Counted from the stretch's first letter, positions 11,397-24,439 are shown. The stretch: DNA of 64,000 nucleotides from Eudromia elegans (GCA_003342815.1 PTEX01000307.1:182751-246750); one strand, 5' to 3'. Notes: generated by a model from the letters alone, not told the origin. Numbers and translations are program-made.

Positions 11397-13694
11397 ACAT
11401 ATTACATATATGTATATAAGTGTGTGTATATAAATGTAAACACTCCTGGAAACTTCTGGAAACAGGTATCGTTGTGCCCTTATGTAAAGACAAAAGTAAA
11501 GGCTTTGTTTCCATGCACCTAATAATGTTGATGAGGGCAGAAGGGAAAACAAATTCTCTTTTCTCCCTTCCAAACTGCATAGTGCACAGACAGGATGGAA
11601 AGTAATGCTTAGATGCGTAGGAAATGCTTTAACGTTCAAATCAGGAACTTTTGATTGGGTATTGATTGGGAACTGTATTGGAATCATGGCTTATAAATGA
11701 TTGGTTATATTTTCCCTGCCTTGAAATGTACACGTCCATCTTTTGTCTCTTCTGAAAGCATAAACAGAAGCTCATCTAGTTAAAACATGGGCACTATGCA
11801 CCATCCTCTTAGAATTTTCTATTCAATGCATAGAATATAAATAAATATCTTCTTCACATGTGTCTAAAATAAAACTTGTTATTTATCACCAATAAAATCA
11901 TATGTAATGATTTAAATTTAATGGATTGAGAAAGACGAAATGCACGTTTCTTTATTAGCTAGTTTTATGAAGGCATTGTTAAGCTGACACTAAAAATATT
12001 AGTTAGTAGGTAATACTTTACTGTTATTTCTCCTTTTGCCCATCTTCTGTATATTTATAGAGAGACCATTAAAAAGACCATTTTGCTACAGGATCTGGTC
12101 AGAGCAAATATAGCTTAAATCTCAGGCCTGAACCTTTTTTTTTTGTCTAGCTGCTTTGTCTGTAAAACAAAAAGAATTAATAAAGTGTAGCTGCTTCATA
12201 ATTTTCCTTTCTACAATTTAGTTTTAATCCCATGTTATTAAAGCTTATCTACACCTGACATTTAGATGATATACTTTTTCTTTTTTTCCTTTTCACTAGG
12301 CCATCATTGGTCCACTCTCTCTAGTTATTCTTCTGTATGCATCTCTGCAATGAAAACAGGAAAAAAAAAAAAGGAAAATGCTTAAAAGAGTCACTTCACC
12401 TGGGATTTTTGCGGCTTTAAGAACACACCTCTACCCTATTATCTCTCCACAGTTCATAGTAATTTCTTAGATCAGATATCATAGTAAGATTACAAGTAAA
12501 CAAAGAAGAAAGAAAATAAGGCCAGGTGAAGGCATGCATGTAGAAAAGACATGTGGGTAAAAAGTAGTGGAAAATATGTACTTGGTATGATTGAGTCAGC
12601 AGTTTTCAAGGTGATATTTTTGTCTTATAGACCCTTTTCCTGCTCTTCCAAACTTACAAGAAAAGCTTGGAATACCATCTAGTGTTCTATATCTCCAAGT
12701 GTCTGCTCTGCAACCTCTTAAAAGCAAAGCATGCTTTCTCTCATCATCAGTTTACTCTTCCACCCTGATAAAGTTGTTACGGGTAGCACAGTAACAGTTA
12801 CTGCCGGAACACAATAACTGGAAAACATTTAGTCTATAAGTCTATGAATCTATAAATGGAAAAATAAAAGCAATAGAGAAGATATGAAAGGCATTTTTAT
12901 TAAGTCACATTATGGGATCATAAGGAGTTTTTAAATAAATCTAAATAGAAATTGAAACTATACTTTATTGGTAGAACTGATAGTAGCAGAATTGCTACTA
13001 TATGTCAAAAGTAGTACCAAGCATGAGGCTTTTAGTGTTTTAAATAAATTTGATACTAACAATTGTCCAAAAAAATTACAACTGTAATTACAAATTACAT
13101 TTTTTTTTTCCCCTCTAAACTGTCATGGGAAATGCATGATAACAGGAGATGGTTTTGATGCATGATATCTACTGTAGATAAGTATTTTAACTAACAGCTT
13201 ATAAAGTTTCTGTTGTAAAAGTACTCAGGTATCACAAACTCTCAATTGGTTTATTCTCACAACAACTAAAATAAAGGCCATATTGTGTCACGGTTCTCCT
13301 TTGTCAAAAGGACTCTTAAATCTCCTTTTAAGCTTTTAATCTCATTGAAAATGTTTAAGTACCACAAAATATTGGCTAAGAATTGAAGCAGAGATACTTA
13401 TCAGAGTATTATTTCTTTGCATTATTATTTTTTTTTTAAAAAATAAGTAAGTTAAGGAGAGGAGTTGTGTACCTCTGTAATAATAAGTGTAGCCAAAATG
13501 CTAGGTAAATGTTACAGGTCTATGCAATTCCTGAAAGTGCCACCTCTTTCCTGTGCACTTTACCCTGAGGTAGTTTACTTTTGCTGATTTACTTTTTCAA
13601 GCATTACAATTTTTCTGTGATAAAATTGCATCCTTAACTTCTTACTGGGAAAGTGAGACATGTTTTCCTTTTTTATAAGAGGGATTTGTCAACA

Positions 13695-13728
13695 GCGCTG
13701 CTTCAGCGCAATTCACTAACGTGAATTG
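13695..13728. repeat. Two adjacent perfect small palindromes
   Basis: GCGCTG-CTT-CAGCGC (13695-13709) overlaps by one base with CAATTCAC-TAAC-GTGAATTG (13709-13728). The block holds several CpGs in a CpG-poor region. This may be a protein-binding element; function is unknown. Confidence 0.7.
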
Positions 13729-15083
13729 AACAAGTGCTGCAGATAGGAGTAAAGTCCTGGGGATATTTCTCAAATCTCGTGATCATGCCACAAAATAAAG
13801 GGATTATTGGAATAATAGTCCAGATTTTTCTTTTCTGACCTCTCCCAAGGCAGCCTTCGATCTTCTTTCTGTCTACTGTTGCATCTGGAAAAACAGTTCT
13901 CTCAAATTACGATATTTTCAATTGTCTTTGAGAACATGGTATTTGTTCACAATTGAAAGCCTTGAAAACTTACAAGTTGCTTTAGACAGCAAAGTTTTCT
14001 AAGGTGTTCAGTACATTCAGTTTCTGTGTGTTTTAACTTGAGCATGGAAAATCTTCATATAAACCTCAAAGAATTGTCTAAATTCTGTGACTTGAAATTG
14101 ATGAAATCCCTCAAACTCTAATTCTGCACTAAAGCGTGAGGATACTTTATTGGTCATACTGTGAATCTTTAGCAACTTTTCTGAATTATGATAGCCTCAG
14201 CTCTGAAAATTTTTCAAATGTCATAACCTAGGCTTTATAACCCAGACCCAACTAAAATGCAACAGCAGAGGATGGCTAAGAAAACTTGAGACTTTTTCAT
14301 AGCAAGCTATGCTGAGTTTGGTGTTTGTCTTGCATCTCTTCATGGCAAATGTGTCAGGCTGTAGATGTGACTGGTCCTTCTTAGTGCTACAGTTTCAGAT
14401 AAAGTGTTAAAGATGTCTTGACTATTACCATTTTCCACCTCTGGATAGAATTGATGTAAGCTGTGGCTTTTACTGCAGCTTCTCTACAGGACTAGGATCT
14501 TTTCTCTCAGCTCTCCAGTTGTCACTTTCCACTGTTAAATGGAAAGATTTCATGCAAGTAAGGACAGAGTGGGTGAAGAGGAGGGCAAGGAACAGCAAAA
14601 ATATTCTTTAATATGTATCAGCACAATAGTATTCTTCAGCCATTGACATATCTGCAAAATACAAAGTACTCTAAAGATTTATAAATGGAAAAACTTGGAG
14701 TGGAGAAATGAAAAAGCTTGCTTAGAAGATCTACTTTCTGAGTTTAGAAATGAATGAAGAATTAGAGAAGGTTGAATCCTGTTAAGTCTTTTTTATGCAC
14801 AGTTATTTTAAATTGTATCTTTCAGTCCTGAGGATCCAACTTTTTCTAGGATCTTTGACGAAGTTAACAATTTTTGAATGCTGAACTTCTTGTTTTGTTT
14901 AGTTATTAAGGACATCATTTCCTCTCACGAGTGGCTCTTTGTCTGAAAAGTGTTTCCTAAAATGGCATTTTTGGAATGAGAGTTTGGTGCATGTCATTGA
15001 GTTTCAACTCAAAACTCTTTGATTTTGCTCTTCATGATGTCACGTTTTTTATCTGTTTTTCTTATACAGAGACCAAAGGGGAG

Positions 15084-15111
15084 AAAAAAAAAAAAAAAAA
15101 AAAAAAAAAGG

Positions 15112-15139
<28 letters not shown>
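15084..15139 (+). repeat. Double poly(A) run
   Basis: A26, then GG, then A28: the longest homopolymer tract in the window. No retrotransposon or processed-gene body is recognisable upstream. An exact 11-bp tandem duplication (ATGCATTCTCT twice) follows at 15147-15168. Run lengths this long are prone to sequencing error. The lysine-rich frame across it is not a gene. Confidence 0.9.
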
Positions 15140-15143
<4 letters not shown>

Positions 15144-15146
15144 CTG

Positions 15147-15168
15147 ATGCATTCTCTATGCATTCTCT
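15147..15168. repeat. 11-bp tandem duplication
   Basis: ATGCATTCTCT is present twice head to tail, starting 8 bp after the poly(A) run. It is consistent with local slippage. Confidence 0.9.
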
Positions 15169-16829
15169 ATTGTTTTCAATGTGTTTTATTGCAAAACTAT
15201 CAATACTGCATTTAATGACTGACTATAGGTCCAAACAATCTTTTTTTTTTTGTCACTAGTTCCTGTTATCTCCCAGGAACTTCATTTTTGTTCATCTTGT
15301 TCTTTGGCATAATTCAAAATAAATCATGGGATTGCTCCTTTAGTACGGAAAGCTACAAGATGTTCTTACAAAAATAACTATCTAAGCCAAATTATCCATG
15401 CTGTTTCAACTACAGAACACTCTTGTCTTCAAATATGTTCCTACTTTCTCTGTTGATATTGGTGATCCTGCACAGTTGAAACTGAGGTCAGAGTTTTGCC
15501 TTATTCATAAAATATAAGAGGTTCCAGCTGGCTTTCTCATCAGCAAATCGGCTATGCAGGGCCATCAGAAATAAACAGGGGGGAAAAAGTAGAAGTAGCT
15601 TAGTCAGTTAAGTGAGTAGATAAATGATGATTCTATATTTATAAGACCTATTTAAAAGAAAAATGCCTAATGTCAATAGTCACTTTAAAAAAGTTTAATC
15701 GCTCCCTTGCAACTCATTATATTTTTAAAGCAAATGACACGCCATTTTGAGGACTTAAACTGGTTCAAGTACTTGGCTGAGTTAAAACAGCTTAATTGAG
15801 TTGTACTGTGTTAAATTAAGTTGATATGCGGTCCTGGGCCTAATTAACAAAGTCCTACATAAGCAGTATCAGAGCAGATCTGCTCCTTGCATATTATCTA
15901 CCCCATCTCTTCTCTGTCAAAAAGAAATAAAAATGTTATTGCCAGCTACTACTTCATTAGCTCTTTAGATCTAACTCAGCATGGGTATAATGTTTTTCTT
16001 TTTAGCTCATGATTCATCAAATAAGTTGTTAATAAAGTTCTCTATTTGTGGGTTGCCCCTGTGCAGTGATGTTGAAGGTATTTGTGTGGTTGCACAGATG
16101 CAGGTGGCATCACGCAAGGTCAATAAGTTTTGCATATGTAAGTGAAGAGACCATCTGGTTTGCCTGATGTTCATCTATTGCCAGCGATGCACAAAGGAAA
16201 TACAGTTTGATTGTTCTCAAAGTGCATGTCAGGATTAGTGGTGGGATTGGGAGAGCGATTTCTTTTCTTTTTAATTGGCTTTTAAGTTTGATGAAACTTG
16301 AGCAGAAAGTATATATGGAACAATATGTACAGAGCCCGTATTGTGATTTATAAGGTTTGGTATAAGAAGAGACTCAAGTTTAGTATTATCAGAACCTGAA
16401 AATAAGCAGATGAATAACAGATAAATAACCTTAAACTTTTATATTCATTTAATTTAAATCAGAACAACTCCTTAAAACTTTAAATTGAAACAATGTTAGC
16501 TAAAGGGCTTTTATAAAAGGATTAAATCCATGAGAATAAAGTATCTTGTGCCTAGACGTTAAGCTCATAAAATATTCTGAACTGTTTCTGCACACTTAAA
16601 TATCTGAATTCATCAGTAGTGCCTTAGTTAAATACCAGCTCAGTGGTAAAGTACCTCAAAGACACTTCAGGAAAGAAAGAATTTTCTTTTTATTTTGTGT
16701 CATAATTAGGTCAATTTAACTAAGAACTGCTGCACTAAAAGCATTATAGGATTGACTAGTTTATGGAGTTCATCCAGAAATGTAAAAGTTGAGAAAATTT
16801 CATAGTATGCTGGATGGAAAGCTGTTGAA

Positions 16830-16856
16830 AAACTGATCCTCCTGAAGGATCAGTTT
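16830..16856. repeat. Perfect 11-bp inverted repeat, 5-nt loop
   Basis: AAACTGATCCT (16830-16840) and AGGATCAGTTT (16846-16856) are exact reverse complements around CCTGA. It would form a short hairpin. No T tract or gene beside it gives it an obvious role. Confidence 0.85.
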
Positions 16857-19604
16857 GACAGGACAAACGGCCAGTTTAATGACAACTTGGAAGACTGGTG
16901 GAAATGTAGGAAACATAGAAAATGGGAATAAGCAAAAAAACCCTCTGCTATATGAAACTTTTGAGGAGACTGGACTATGTTGTCAGAACTGGACAAACAT
17001 GTAATCAGGATTATTGATAAATACCTTTGGCAGACTTTCGGTGAATATGTGGACTGGAAAGATAACTTTTTGGGTTTTTTTCAATCAAAAGCTTGTCAGT
17101 GCTGAGGACTGTAATCAGAATATGTAGATTCTCATGAATTTAGTATGAATAATGAAATGAGAGAAGTAAAACCAAGCATGGAGTTTGTCTGTTAGAACAA
17201 ATATTCCAGAAAAAACAGTAGTTGCAGAATTTGTAAAATGTTACATATTGATCAAATAAAGATCAATCTAAAATGTTTCAAATAGTGCAAGAATAGAGTA
17301 AGATTTTGTCTGAAAAACATTGTATTGACCTTAAACATTTTTAAAAGTCATACTGAAATTTTATTGCAAGTAGCAGTAGTGTTTAGGCTATGTCCCTGAA
17401 ACAACTGAAAACAAGTGCAAATATCATGCACTCTCTTTGGCGCTGTTATCAGCACTTGGCACTGCAGGGAATTTAATGTACTGAAAAACAAACATCCAGT
17501 ATGAGTTCTGATGTATCAAGATTAAGTAAATCTTAACGAGATGAAAATTAAGAATTCAACTGAATGAAAAAGCTTTCTGTACTGTTCATCCCTATAGCTT
17601 ATCCTTAAATTCAACAAAATACTGGAAGGAGCTAAGAAGTTCATTATATATATATATCTATGTCTATATATTTTTCTTAATAATTAATTGCTTTAATGCA
17701 GATGTTCTTATGAGTATGAGTATTTTGGAAGAAATATTCCATAATTTGACTGTGGAAGGTGAAACATGTTGGTATGCATTCTTTCTCAGTTGTGTATTCC
17801 TTCTTCTTGTGTGTATATGTATCTAGAAAGACATATATCTAGTGTGTATGTGCATGTGTTATGGTTTGATAGTGGAATTATGAGCTGCTGGTTGTGTGTC
17901 ATATAATATGAGCTGTGATCTTACAGTCCTGAATACAACACTGCTCTCATGGCCAAGGAAAGATTCATATGAAAAGAAGGATCAGCTTGCTGGATTTTCC
18001 ATCTTGTAAGCAAAGATATAGCCACAAATCCTTTATTTTTCACCTTCACTGCGTAGTTTGAATTCTGAACACTTTTTTCTTTTTTTTTCCTGCTGAATTT
18101 ATTCTCTTATTTATATTCCAAACATTCTACTACACAAGCACACAAACCCCACATTCCTACTGTCTGACTTGGACACTTTTGAAAACTATTGCTGCAGTCA
18201 GTACTGTTGGCAAGTGTTCATTTAATTTGCTTCCATGGAAAATGAGTGTAAGAGTATTACCATTGACTTCTTTCAAAGAATTCCATAGCAACTTTGTTGT
18301 TACCATAAGCTTACTTTTTTTTTTAATGTTTCAGACTGCAAATAAAACACAATCAATATCAAAATAGTCAAAAACTTAAAGTACAGATTATTGGAAAGGC
18401 CATACTAAGGTTCTGTTTTAAAATTAGTGTTTAAATTATATATTTCTCAAAAAGAAATATTACTAGAAAAATCCAATGTAATATGATCTCCTCTGCAGCA
18501 ATAAGAGAAAAATTATTTGGGTATTATTGGTCAAAAATTGAAATGTATTTGATTTTTAAAAGCTAACTGCTGATTTCATTAGAACTTTAACGTTTACAAT
18601 TATTACTGTAATTGGTTACGTAATTATTAGCTGGATGAAAATTAGATTTGGTTTTGTGTGTTTATCTTCTTAACTTCCAATTTATACACCAGCCACTAAT
18701 CACTATGAGAGGTAATATAAAAAAAAATGTTTAAAGATTAGGGACCTTAATCCACCGTGTTACATGTCTTCTGTCACTGTTATATCGCTAAAGTAAGCAA
18801 AGTGCTTTACTTGTTTTTGTTAATAAAATCTTAGCCTTAAAACTAATGGATACATTTTATAGTCACTAATATGGAATATATTCTAATGTCTTTTGACATA
18901 TTCTTGTTTCTTAATATTGAGTATCATTAAGGACATTAAAATAACACTATTAATTAGTCTTGCCTCTTTTAAACAGTGTCCTTGAGTACTATAATAAAGT
19001 ATTCTTTGGCTATTTTGATGGGAAACAAGATCTAGGTAGCTAATGGTTCTATCTCATCATCAGAATCTTTTGAGAACTATAGTGCAGAGAAAGGAATGGA
19101 AATAAATTCAGTGGATCAGTTTCTATGAAAAAAAAATCCTTCTCTTTCCTAGTTTCATGCTGAGAAGGATAATATGATCTTATGCAATTATAAATATGTA
19201 CTTGATGTAGCAAATAGTCATTTAGAGAGATATTTATCAAATCTCTCAGCAACTAAATGCTTCTATTTTGGCACATAAATGAATGGTCTGATTTTTCTGG
19301 AATGCAGGCAGCTGCCAGTTGTCAATAGAAACCATTGCAAAATTTAGAAAAATTGAATGTTGCCTTTACTGTTCATATGCCCCAGAATGGAGGCACGTAA
19401 GGCAAGCAATCTTTAAGTCCTCTCCACACTGCAATCAGTAACAACACTTCCACATAATTCACTTGGATATGAACTGAATCTTAAACAATTGATAGTTATT
19501 AATTTTTAACAAATAGTCCTATCCATATTTTTATACATCTCTGCTTTACATCTGCAATATGACTTTTAGATCTACTTTATGCAATCTAAATGTTGTGTGC
19601 AGAG

Positions 19605-19632
19605 GAAATTTGTGTGATTTCACACAAATTTC
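19605..19632. repeat. Perfect 13-bp inverted repeat, 2-nt centre
   Basis: GAAATTTGTGTGA (19605-19617) and TCACACAAATTTC (19620-19632) are exact reverse complements separated by TT. This is a near-complete 28-bp palindrome, unusual for its mixed base content in this AT-rich setting. Confidence 0.9.
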
Positions 19633-21293
19633 TCACAATTCAGGTGTCCCAATTGTTGGGATGAATCTCACCCAAGCATAACACAGTAGATCAACCAAAG
19701 GATAGTTAGTGATATTTTTGTGTGTCATTATGCCATTTTTTCAGCTATATCAATCAATTAAAGTACAAGAAAACTAAAAAACTTAAACAAAAACATGTTG
19801 ACAATTTCAAAAATAAGTTTAAGACTCTTGTATTGACGTATATAGCAATTTCCCATGGGTTTCCCTTTTCCTAACTCTTCTTCATCATCCAACTTGTGTG
19901 AGTGCACAGAAACATCTACTATGAGGCTTAATGTAATTAGCTTAGGTATTAAAACCAGTGAATAAACAAGAAATAGTGGCATGGCCTTTTCCTTTTCCCT
20001 CTCCAAAGGATATCTAGGAGTCTTCAACAGCTAGAACTAAAAGCTGTAGTACGAAATCTCTTGTGCCAAATGGATGTGTGCAGTAATCACAAGTATGTGA
20101 AGATACGGTCAGAGGCTCCTGCTGTTCTTGTCTAGCTTGCCTCCCCTTCACAGTTGTTTGTCATCTGTCTCTGTAGGATTTCTTCTCTGTGTAATGGTAG
20201 CTCTTTCATTTCATTGTGTATTTTAACAATTTCTTTAGCTGATTCTGGAGGGGACTGTGTTTTCACAATGTTTTGTGCTTATTATGTTTTGGAGGATGTA
20301 ACCGAGTAATCTGAGAGAAAAGAGTTGACCTCGGGGTTTCTGTAGTCTTGAGTTGAAAGGATGCCAGTTCTCTCATCGCAGCTGATGTGATATAGCACAG
20401 ATTTTTTTTCTACCAGCTTATAGTGGGAAGTTTTCAAATCTTTTAAGAGAGTTCAGTGGTAGCTACAGTATTTTGAAGCAAATACCCAATAAAAGATAGT
20501 GGTGACTTTATGGCTTATTTGGACAACTCCTAATCATGATGGTCCTGAAGGACATGATTCCACTCAGTAGAGGATTTGAATTGTATGTTTTGATGCTATC
20601 TATATCTATTATATATCAAAGACGTGCATCTTACACTGGAACTTCATAATGTTTGTGTGATGCTTGGGTCGAAAAGTATTTTTAGGTTATTTCCATATCT
20701 GAAGTGATTAGGGTTTTGAAGACACCCAGGTGAAACTGTGGGTTATGTGAAGTTTTATAGCAGCCTGATCACAAGGTTTCCGATAACTTCCTATTTTTTT
20801 CCAATGGCTTGGGAGTCCAAACATTGTGAATATCTCAGCTCTTCATTTACATGGTCATTTTGTGCTTGCCTAACTTTATTAATAAAGGTCTTGAATGTGT
20901 AACGCTACGGAAGTATGGGTGCTGCCCTGAGGTGTTAAGCTGAAATACTCTTTCCTTCTACAGGAGAAAAGTGTTTTACTTCAAGAAGCTCCAATTAAGC
21001 ACAAGTTAACAGGTTTCAAACTGTAGTAAATCTCTTCTATGAAGATCAGGGGAGGGTTTTTTGTTTTGTTTGGCTTTGTTTCCTCCATCATTCAAGTTAG
21101 TTCCATGACATCTGGATAGTAAATACATTAGTACCAGAAGATGAATGATAAATTCTCTGACTTGAAACAAGGGGAAAAGGTGACTTTCTCTTCACATATA
21201 ACACCTCAAAAGAATATTTATTGTATTACCCCAAAAAGAAAAAAAAAAAAAAGTTTATTTGGAGAAACATCTAGAAAACTATTCTAACCGCAC

Positions 21294-21662
21294 AGTGATT
21301 CATCTTCTTGCCTGAGTGCCTGGTAGCCCATTGCTGGCACATGGCTGCCCCTGCTGCCTGTGAGGTCATTGCCATCTCTGCACCTGATTGGTCAGTGCTG
21401 GTCTTTTGCTTGCTGCCTATGATTGTGAGATCACTTGTGTCTCTGTGCCTCATTGGCCAGAGCTGCTCGGGCACCTGCTTCTTATGGCTGTGAGGTCACT
21501 TGTGCCTCAGTGGCTGTCAGTGCACTGATGGTTACATGGCTGCTGTTGGCGAATGTGAGGTCATGGCTGCTTCAGCGTGTGATAGGCTAGTGCTGGTGAT
21601 GTGGCTGCTCTTGATTTGTGACGTCACTTGTGCCTCAGTAGCTGTTAGGTATTTGTAGACAC
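21294..21662. repeat. Diverged 65-bp tandem repeat (minisatellite-like), about six units
   Basis: The anchor TGTGAGGTCA or a close variant recurs at 21359, 21424, 21489, 21554 and 21617, a period of 65, 65, 65 and 63 bp. Within units the order is the anchor, then CTTGTGCCTC-like, then a CTGATTGGCCAGTGCTGG-like part, then a TGGCTGCT-like part. A sixth, more diverged unit can be laid over 21294-21358, and the last one breaks off near 21662. In the last unit the anchor has become TGACGTCA (21619-21626), a full CRE palindrome. The array is GC-richer than its flanks and directly abuts a CR1 fragment. Open frames on both strands run through it but carry no known domain. Confidence 0.8.
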
Positions 21663-21674
21663 AAATTAAGGGAG

Positions 21675-21974
21675 GATGTTAAGAGGATTGGGTCAGACTC
21701 CTTTCAGTGATGGGCAGCAACAGGACAAGGTACAACTGGCACAAACTGAAGCACAAGTAGTTACATCTGAACATGAGGAAGAACTTCTTGACTGTGAAGG
21801 TGACAGAGCCCTGGAACAGGCTGCCCAGAGAGGCTGTGGAGTCTCCTTCTCTGGAGATCTTCAAAAGCCACCTGGACATGGTCCTGGGCAGTGTGCTCTA
21901 GGTGACCCGGTTTGTGAGGGGGACTAGATGATCTCTAGAGGTCCCTTCCAACCTCAGCCATCTGATTCTGTGAT
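21675..21974 (+). mobile_element. CR1 LINE, 5'-truncated 3' end
   Basis: About 300 bp covering the C-terminal end of CR1 ORF2 and the short 3' tail. It reads through the equivalent of the [15 protein letters not shown]-type region (here [17 protein letters not shown]-like in a shifted frame), then GACTAGATGATCTCTAGAGG-type sequence, and ends at CTGATTCTGTGATCC, the CR1 3' terminal motif. It starts abruptly after the 65-bp tandem array, as expected of 5'-truncated LINE insertions. Frame breaks show that it is dead. Confidence 0.93.
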
Positions 21975-24439
21975 CCCTAGTGGCTAGACTGCTTAATTTT
22001 TCTCTGCCAAAATATTTTCCATTTAGTTGTAAAATAAGAATTTTGGCCATTGCATTTCTCATAATATTGTCATAGCATAAAATATATGAACTGTGTCCAC
22101 CTTTGGATTACTGATGCTGATAGAAACAGATATAAATAAGTTGATCTCTCAGCATGATTTATCCGGGTGCATTTATTCTCATTAGATATTTATCACAAAC
22201 CTCAGGTGGTCACAGTTCAATCTGTGTTCTGTGGGAGGCACTTAGAAGGCAGAATTGTAAACAATTAATTTAAAGGTAGGAAGCATCAACCAAAATATTT
22301 TAACTTTCATATATTCTAACAGGCTAAGTATTTGGGTTTCATACTGCTAGTTTTTTGATCATGGATTTTTATTTTTATTGTTACTCTTAGATATAATTCT
22401 AACATTATTAACACAGAAAAGATAAAGTTGTGGGAAAATTATTATGCATAGCACAATTTCAGTTTTATTTTAAAATCATTCCAAAAAAAAAAAAAAGACG
22501 AGCAGAAATCCTTTTAAAAGAGTGATAATTTTAAACTGCATGTTTGCCTCATCTACTTTCTTGTATAAAATATGTCTATGGGGGGAAAAAAAAAAAATCT
22601 TTAATTTTATTTTTTCCCATGAGTGTCATTTCAGGGGTGATGATACCGACTGACCGCTCCTTTATGTTGGTAACTTATTTACAAGCGAGAAAAATGTGGT
22701 TTTAATAACTGTCTCACCTACCTTAAAGGTACCTTAAATTGTACATTGAGAAGGTATGTCACTAGTCCCACTTTTAAACATCATTAAATGATGTAACATG
22801 TTAATAAAGTATTAGTATAGATTTATATACATATATATATGTGGCGAATTTTATGTATATATTAGCAACATTTGTGACAGGACAGTTTTTAGACTAGCAG
22901 TTTTGAGTCTGAATGGTCATCCATAACATGGTTTTCTTATAATGTTACAAATTCAGATTTGAGGCACTTTCTCTACCTTATTTTTCAGGAAGTGGCTTTG
23001 AGAACATCTATCTTAGTAATGGCTTTTGGGTGATACTGGGAATGTAATTTGTGTTTTGTTCTAGATTCTTTATAAATTTAGATGCTGTCTTGCTTGAAGG
23101 TCTAGTGTTCTGGAAAAAGTGGTAAGATGTGTGACATGCTAGGAAATCAATGCCAACTACATTTTTTTTACCTACAGGTGTTTATAACATCAGAAATGAA
23201 AAAGCATCCTAAGACTGGAGTTTTGATGAGTTTAATCTTAAATTTATATATTAAAAGATAGAGCATTATACTTTTTTCTAAATCATTTTTTTCCTATGAG
23301 AAACCTCCAATAATCTTATTTCATGTGAAATAAGAGCTAAATTACATAGCTAATTCACAACAATTTATAACACAACAAAATTAAATATGATTAGGTTTAA
23401 AAATAAAATAAATCTTAATTTCTTTGTTAACATTTTTGTATGTTTTAATTCAGTTTCTTGTATGTTTTTGCCACGGTGACCATATAAGTGAAATCAACAT
23501 GTGTGTTTTTAACCTCATTTTGTTTTTTCCTTATTTTTCATGCTCCTCCTTTTCTTTCCTTTAATATTTTAATCACCTTCTTCCAAATATCTATTCACAA
23601 AAGAAAAAAGAAGTGTCTGGTGCTTCATAACTTCAAATATAAACTGCTTTAGAGAGGATAATCTTTTCATGAGATAATCCTGTCAGTAAGATCTCATCTT
23701 TTTCAGGCATTTATGTTGTTGCAGATATGGTCCATTATTTTTTAATAGCTTGGTTTAAGTTTACTGCAATTCTGTGCCAAATACTTGCACTTCTTGACAA
23801 AGTTTAGTTAAATTCCTCTCACTGGCAGGTAATGGAGGCATTTTGTTCGTTTGTTTAATATGACAGCTATGAGTTGTTAACTGAATGTAAACATAATTGG
23901 ATCATCTTGATTTACTTTACTCAATAAAGGATTTTATTTCCCAAGATCTGTGTGTTAAATGCTAATATCAGAATAAATAACAGAAATAGCATTTATAAAA
24001 TTTCACTTGTAGAAATACATGTAGAGGTTGTTCTTGTTTTTATTTTTGTTGCAAAGGCAGTTGTACTTTGTAAAAGTAGCCATTTAAAAGAAATCTGTTT
24101 TCTTGGAAGTGACTTAGTCCATAAGCTGAGCTCTGAGTGTCATTGTAGATCATGGATAGGATAGAGAAGGGGAAAAAAAAAAATGGGGAGTGAAAGGAGC
24201 ATGTTTGACCTATAATTTGAGTAAGTGCTAACAGAAGATATAGAAGTGTTATGTGGATTTCAGGTTAATAAAATACTTAATTAGGTATTTATATTTAAAT
24301 GGAAACATTATACATTTTTGTACCTCTCAGTTTTAGCTTTCAGTATACAAAGTGCTTAGTTTTATGCCTTTTCTGGAGAATCGACAGTCTTGCATTTCTC
24401 TCTGAAGTATCTGTGCACTAACATACACAGAATGTGGAA
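21975..24439. other. AT-rich non-coding DNA, no gene seen
   Basis: Spacer between two plus-strand CR1 copies. It holds a TATACATATATATATG patch at 22827-22842, A runs near 22484 and 22587, and nothing recognisable as an exon. The 70-codon frame at 23952-24164 is without features. Confidence 0.7.

Larger units (their letters stand above)
10951..15083. other. AT-rich non-coding DNA, no gene seen
   Basis: The two small structured items, the hairpin at 11317-11396 and the paired palindromes at 13695-13728, are listed separately. A TATACATA/GTATATA-rich patch lies at 11395-11430, directly after the hairpin. Elsewhere there are only A/T homopolymers (for example around 12361 and 13428) and no recognisable exon or element. 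Confidence 0.7.
15169..21293. other. AT-rich non-coding DNA, no gene seen
   Basis: It holds two small perfect inverted repeats (16830-16856 and 19605-19632), a TATATATATA patch near 17646 and a less random-looking block at 15690-15905 discussed in the findings. Short frames such as 19758-20027 (minus) have no recognisable domain. No transposon is recognised. Confidence 0.7.

Noticed and set aside
14976-15215. 79-codon frame with a long lysine-rich stretch
   Set aside because: It is a translation of the double poly(A) run; there is no protein-like sequence outside it.
20930-21030. Possible exon after a TTCCTTCTACAG acceptor-like site near 20953-20964
   Set aside because: The following frame closes quickly and no matching donor or protein similarity is evident.
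21308-21493. Frames of 61 codons (plus) and 67 codons (minus, 21474 to 21271)
   Set aside because: Both run through the 65-bp tandem array. A 65-bp period is not a multiple of three, so no repeated peptide is preserved.
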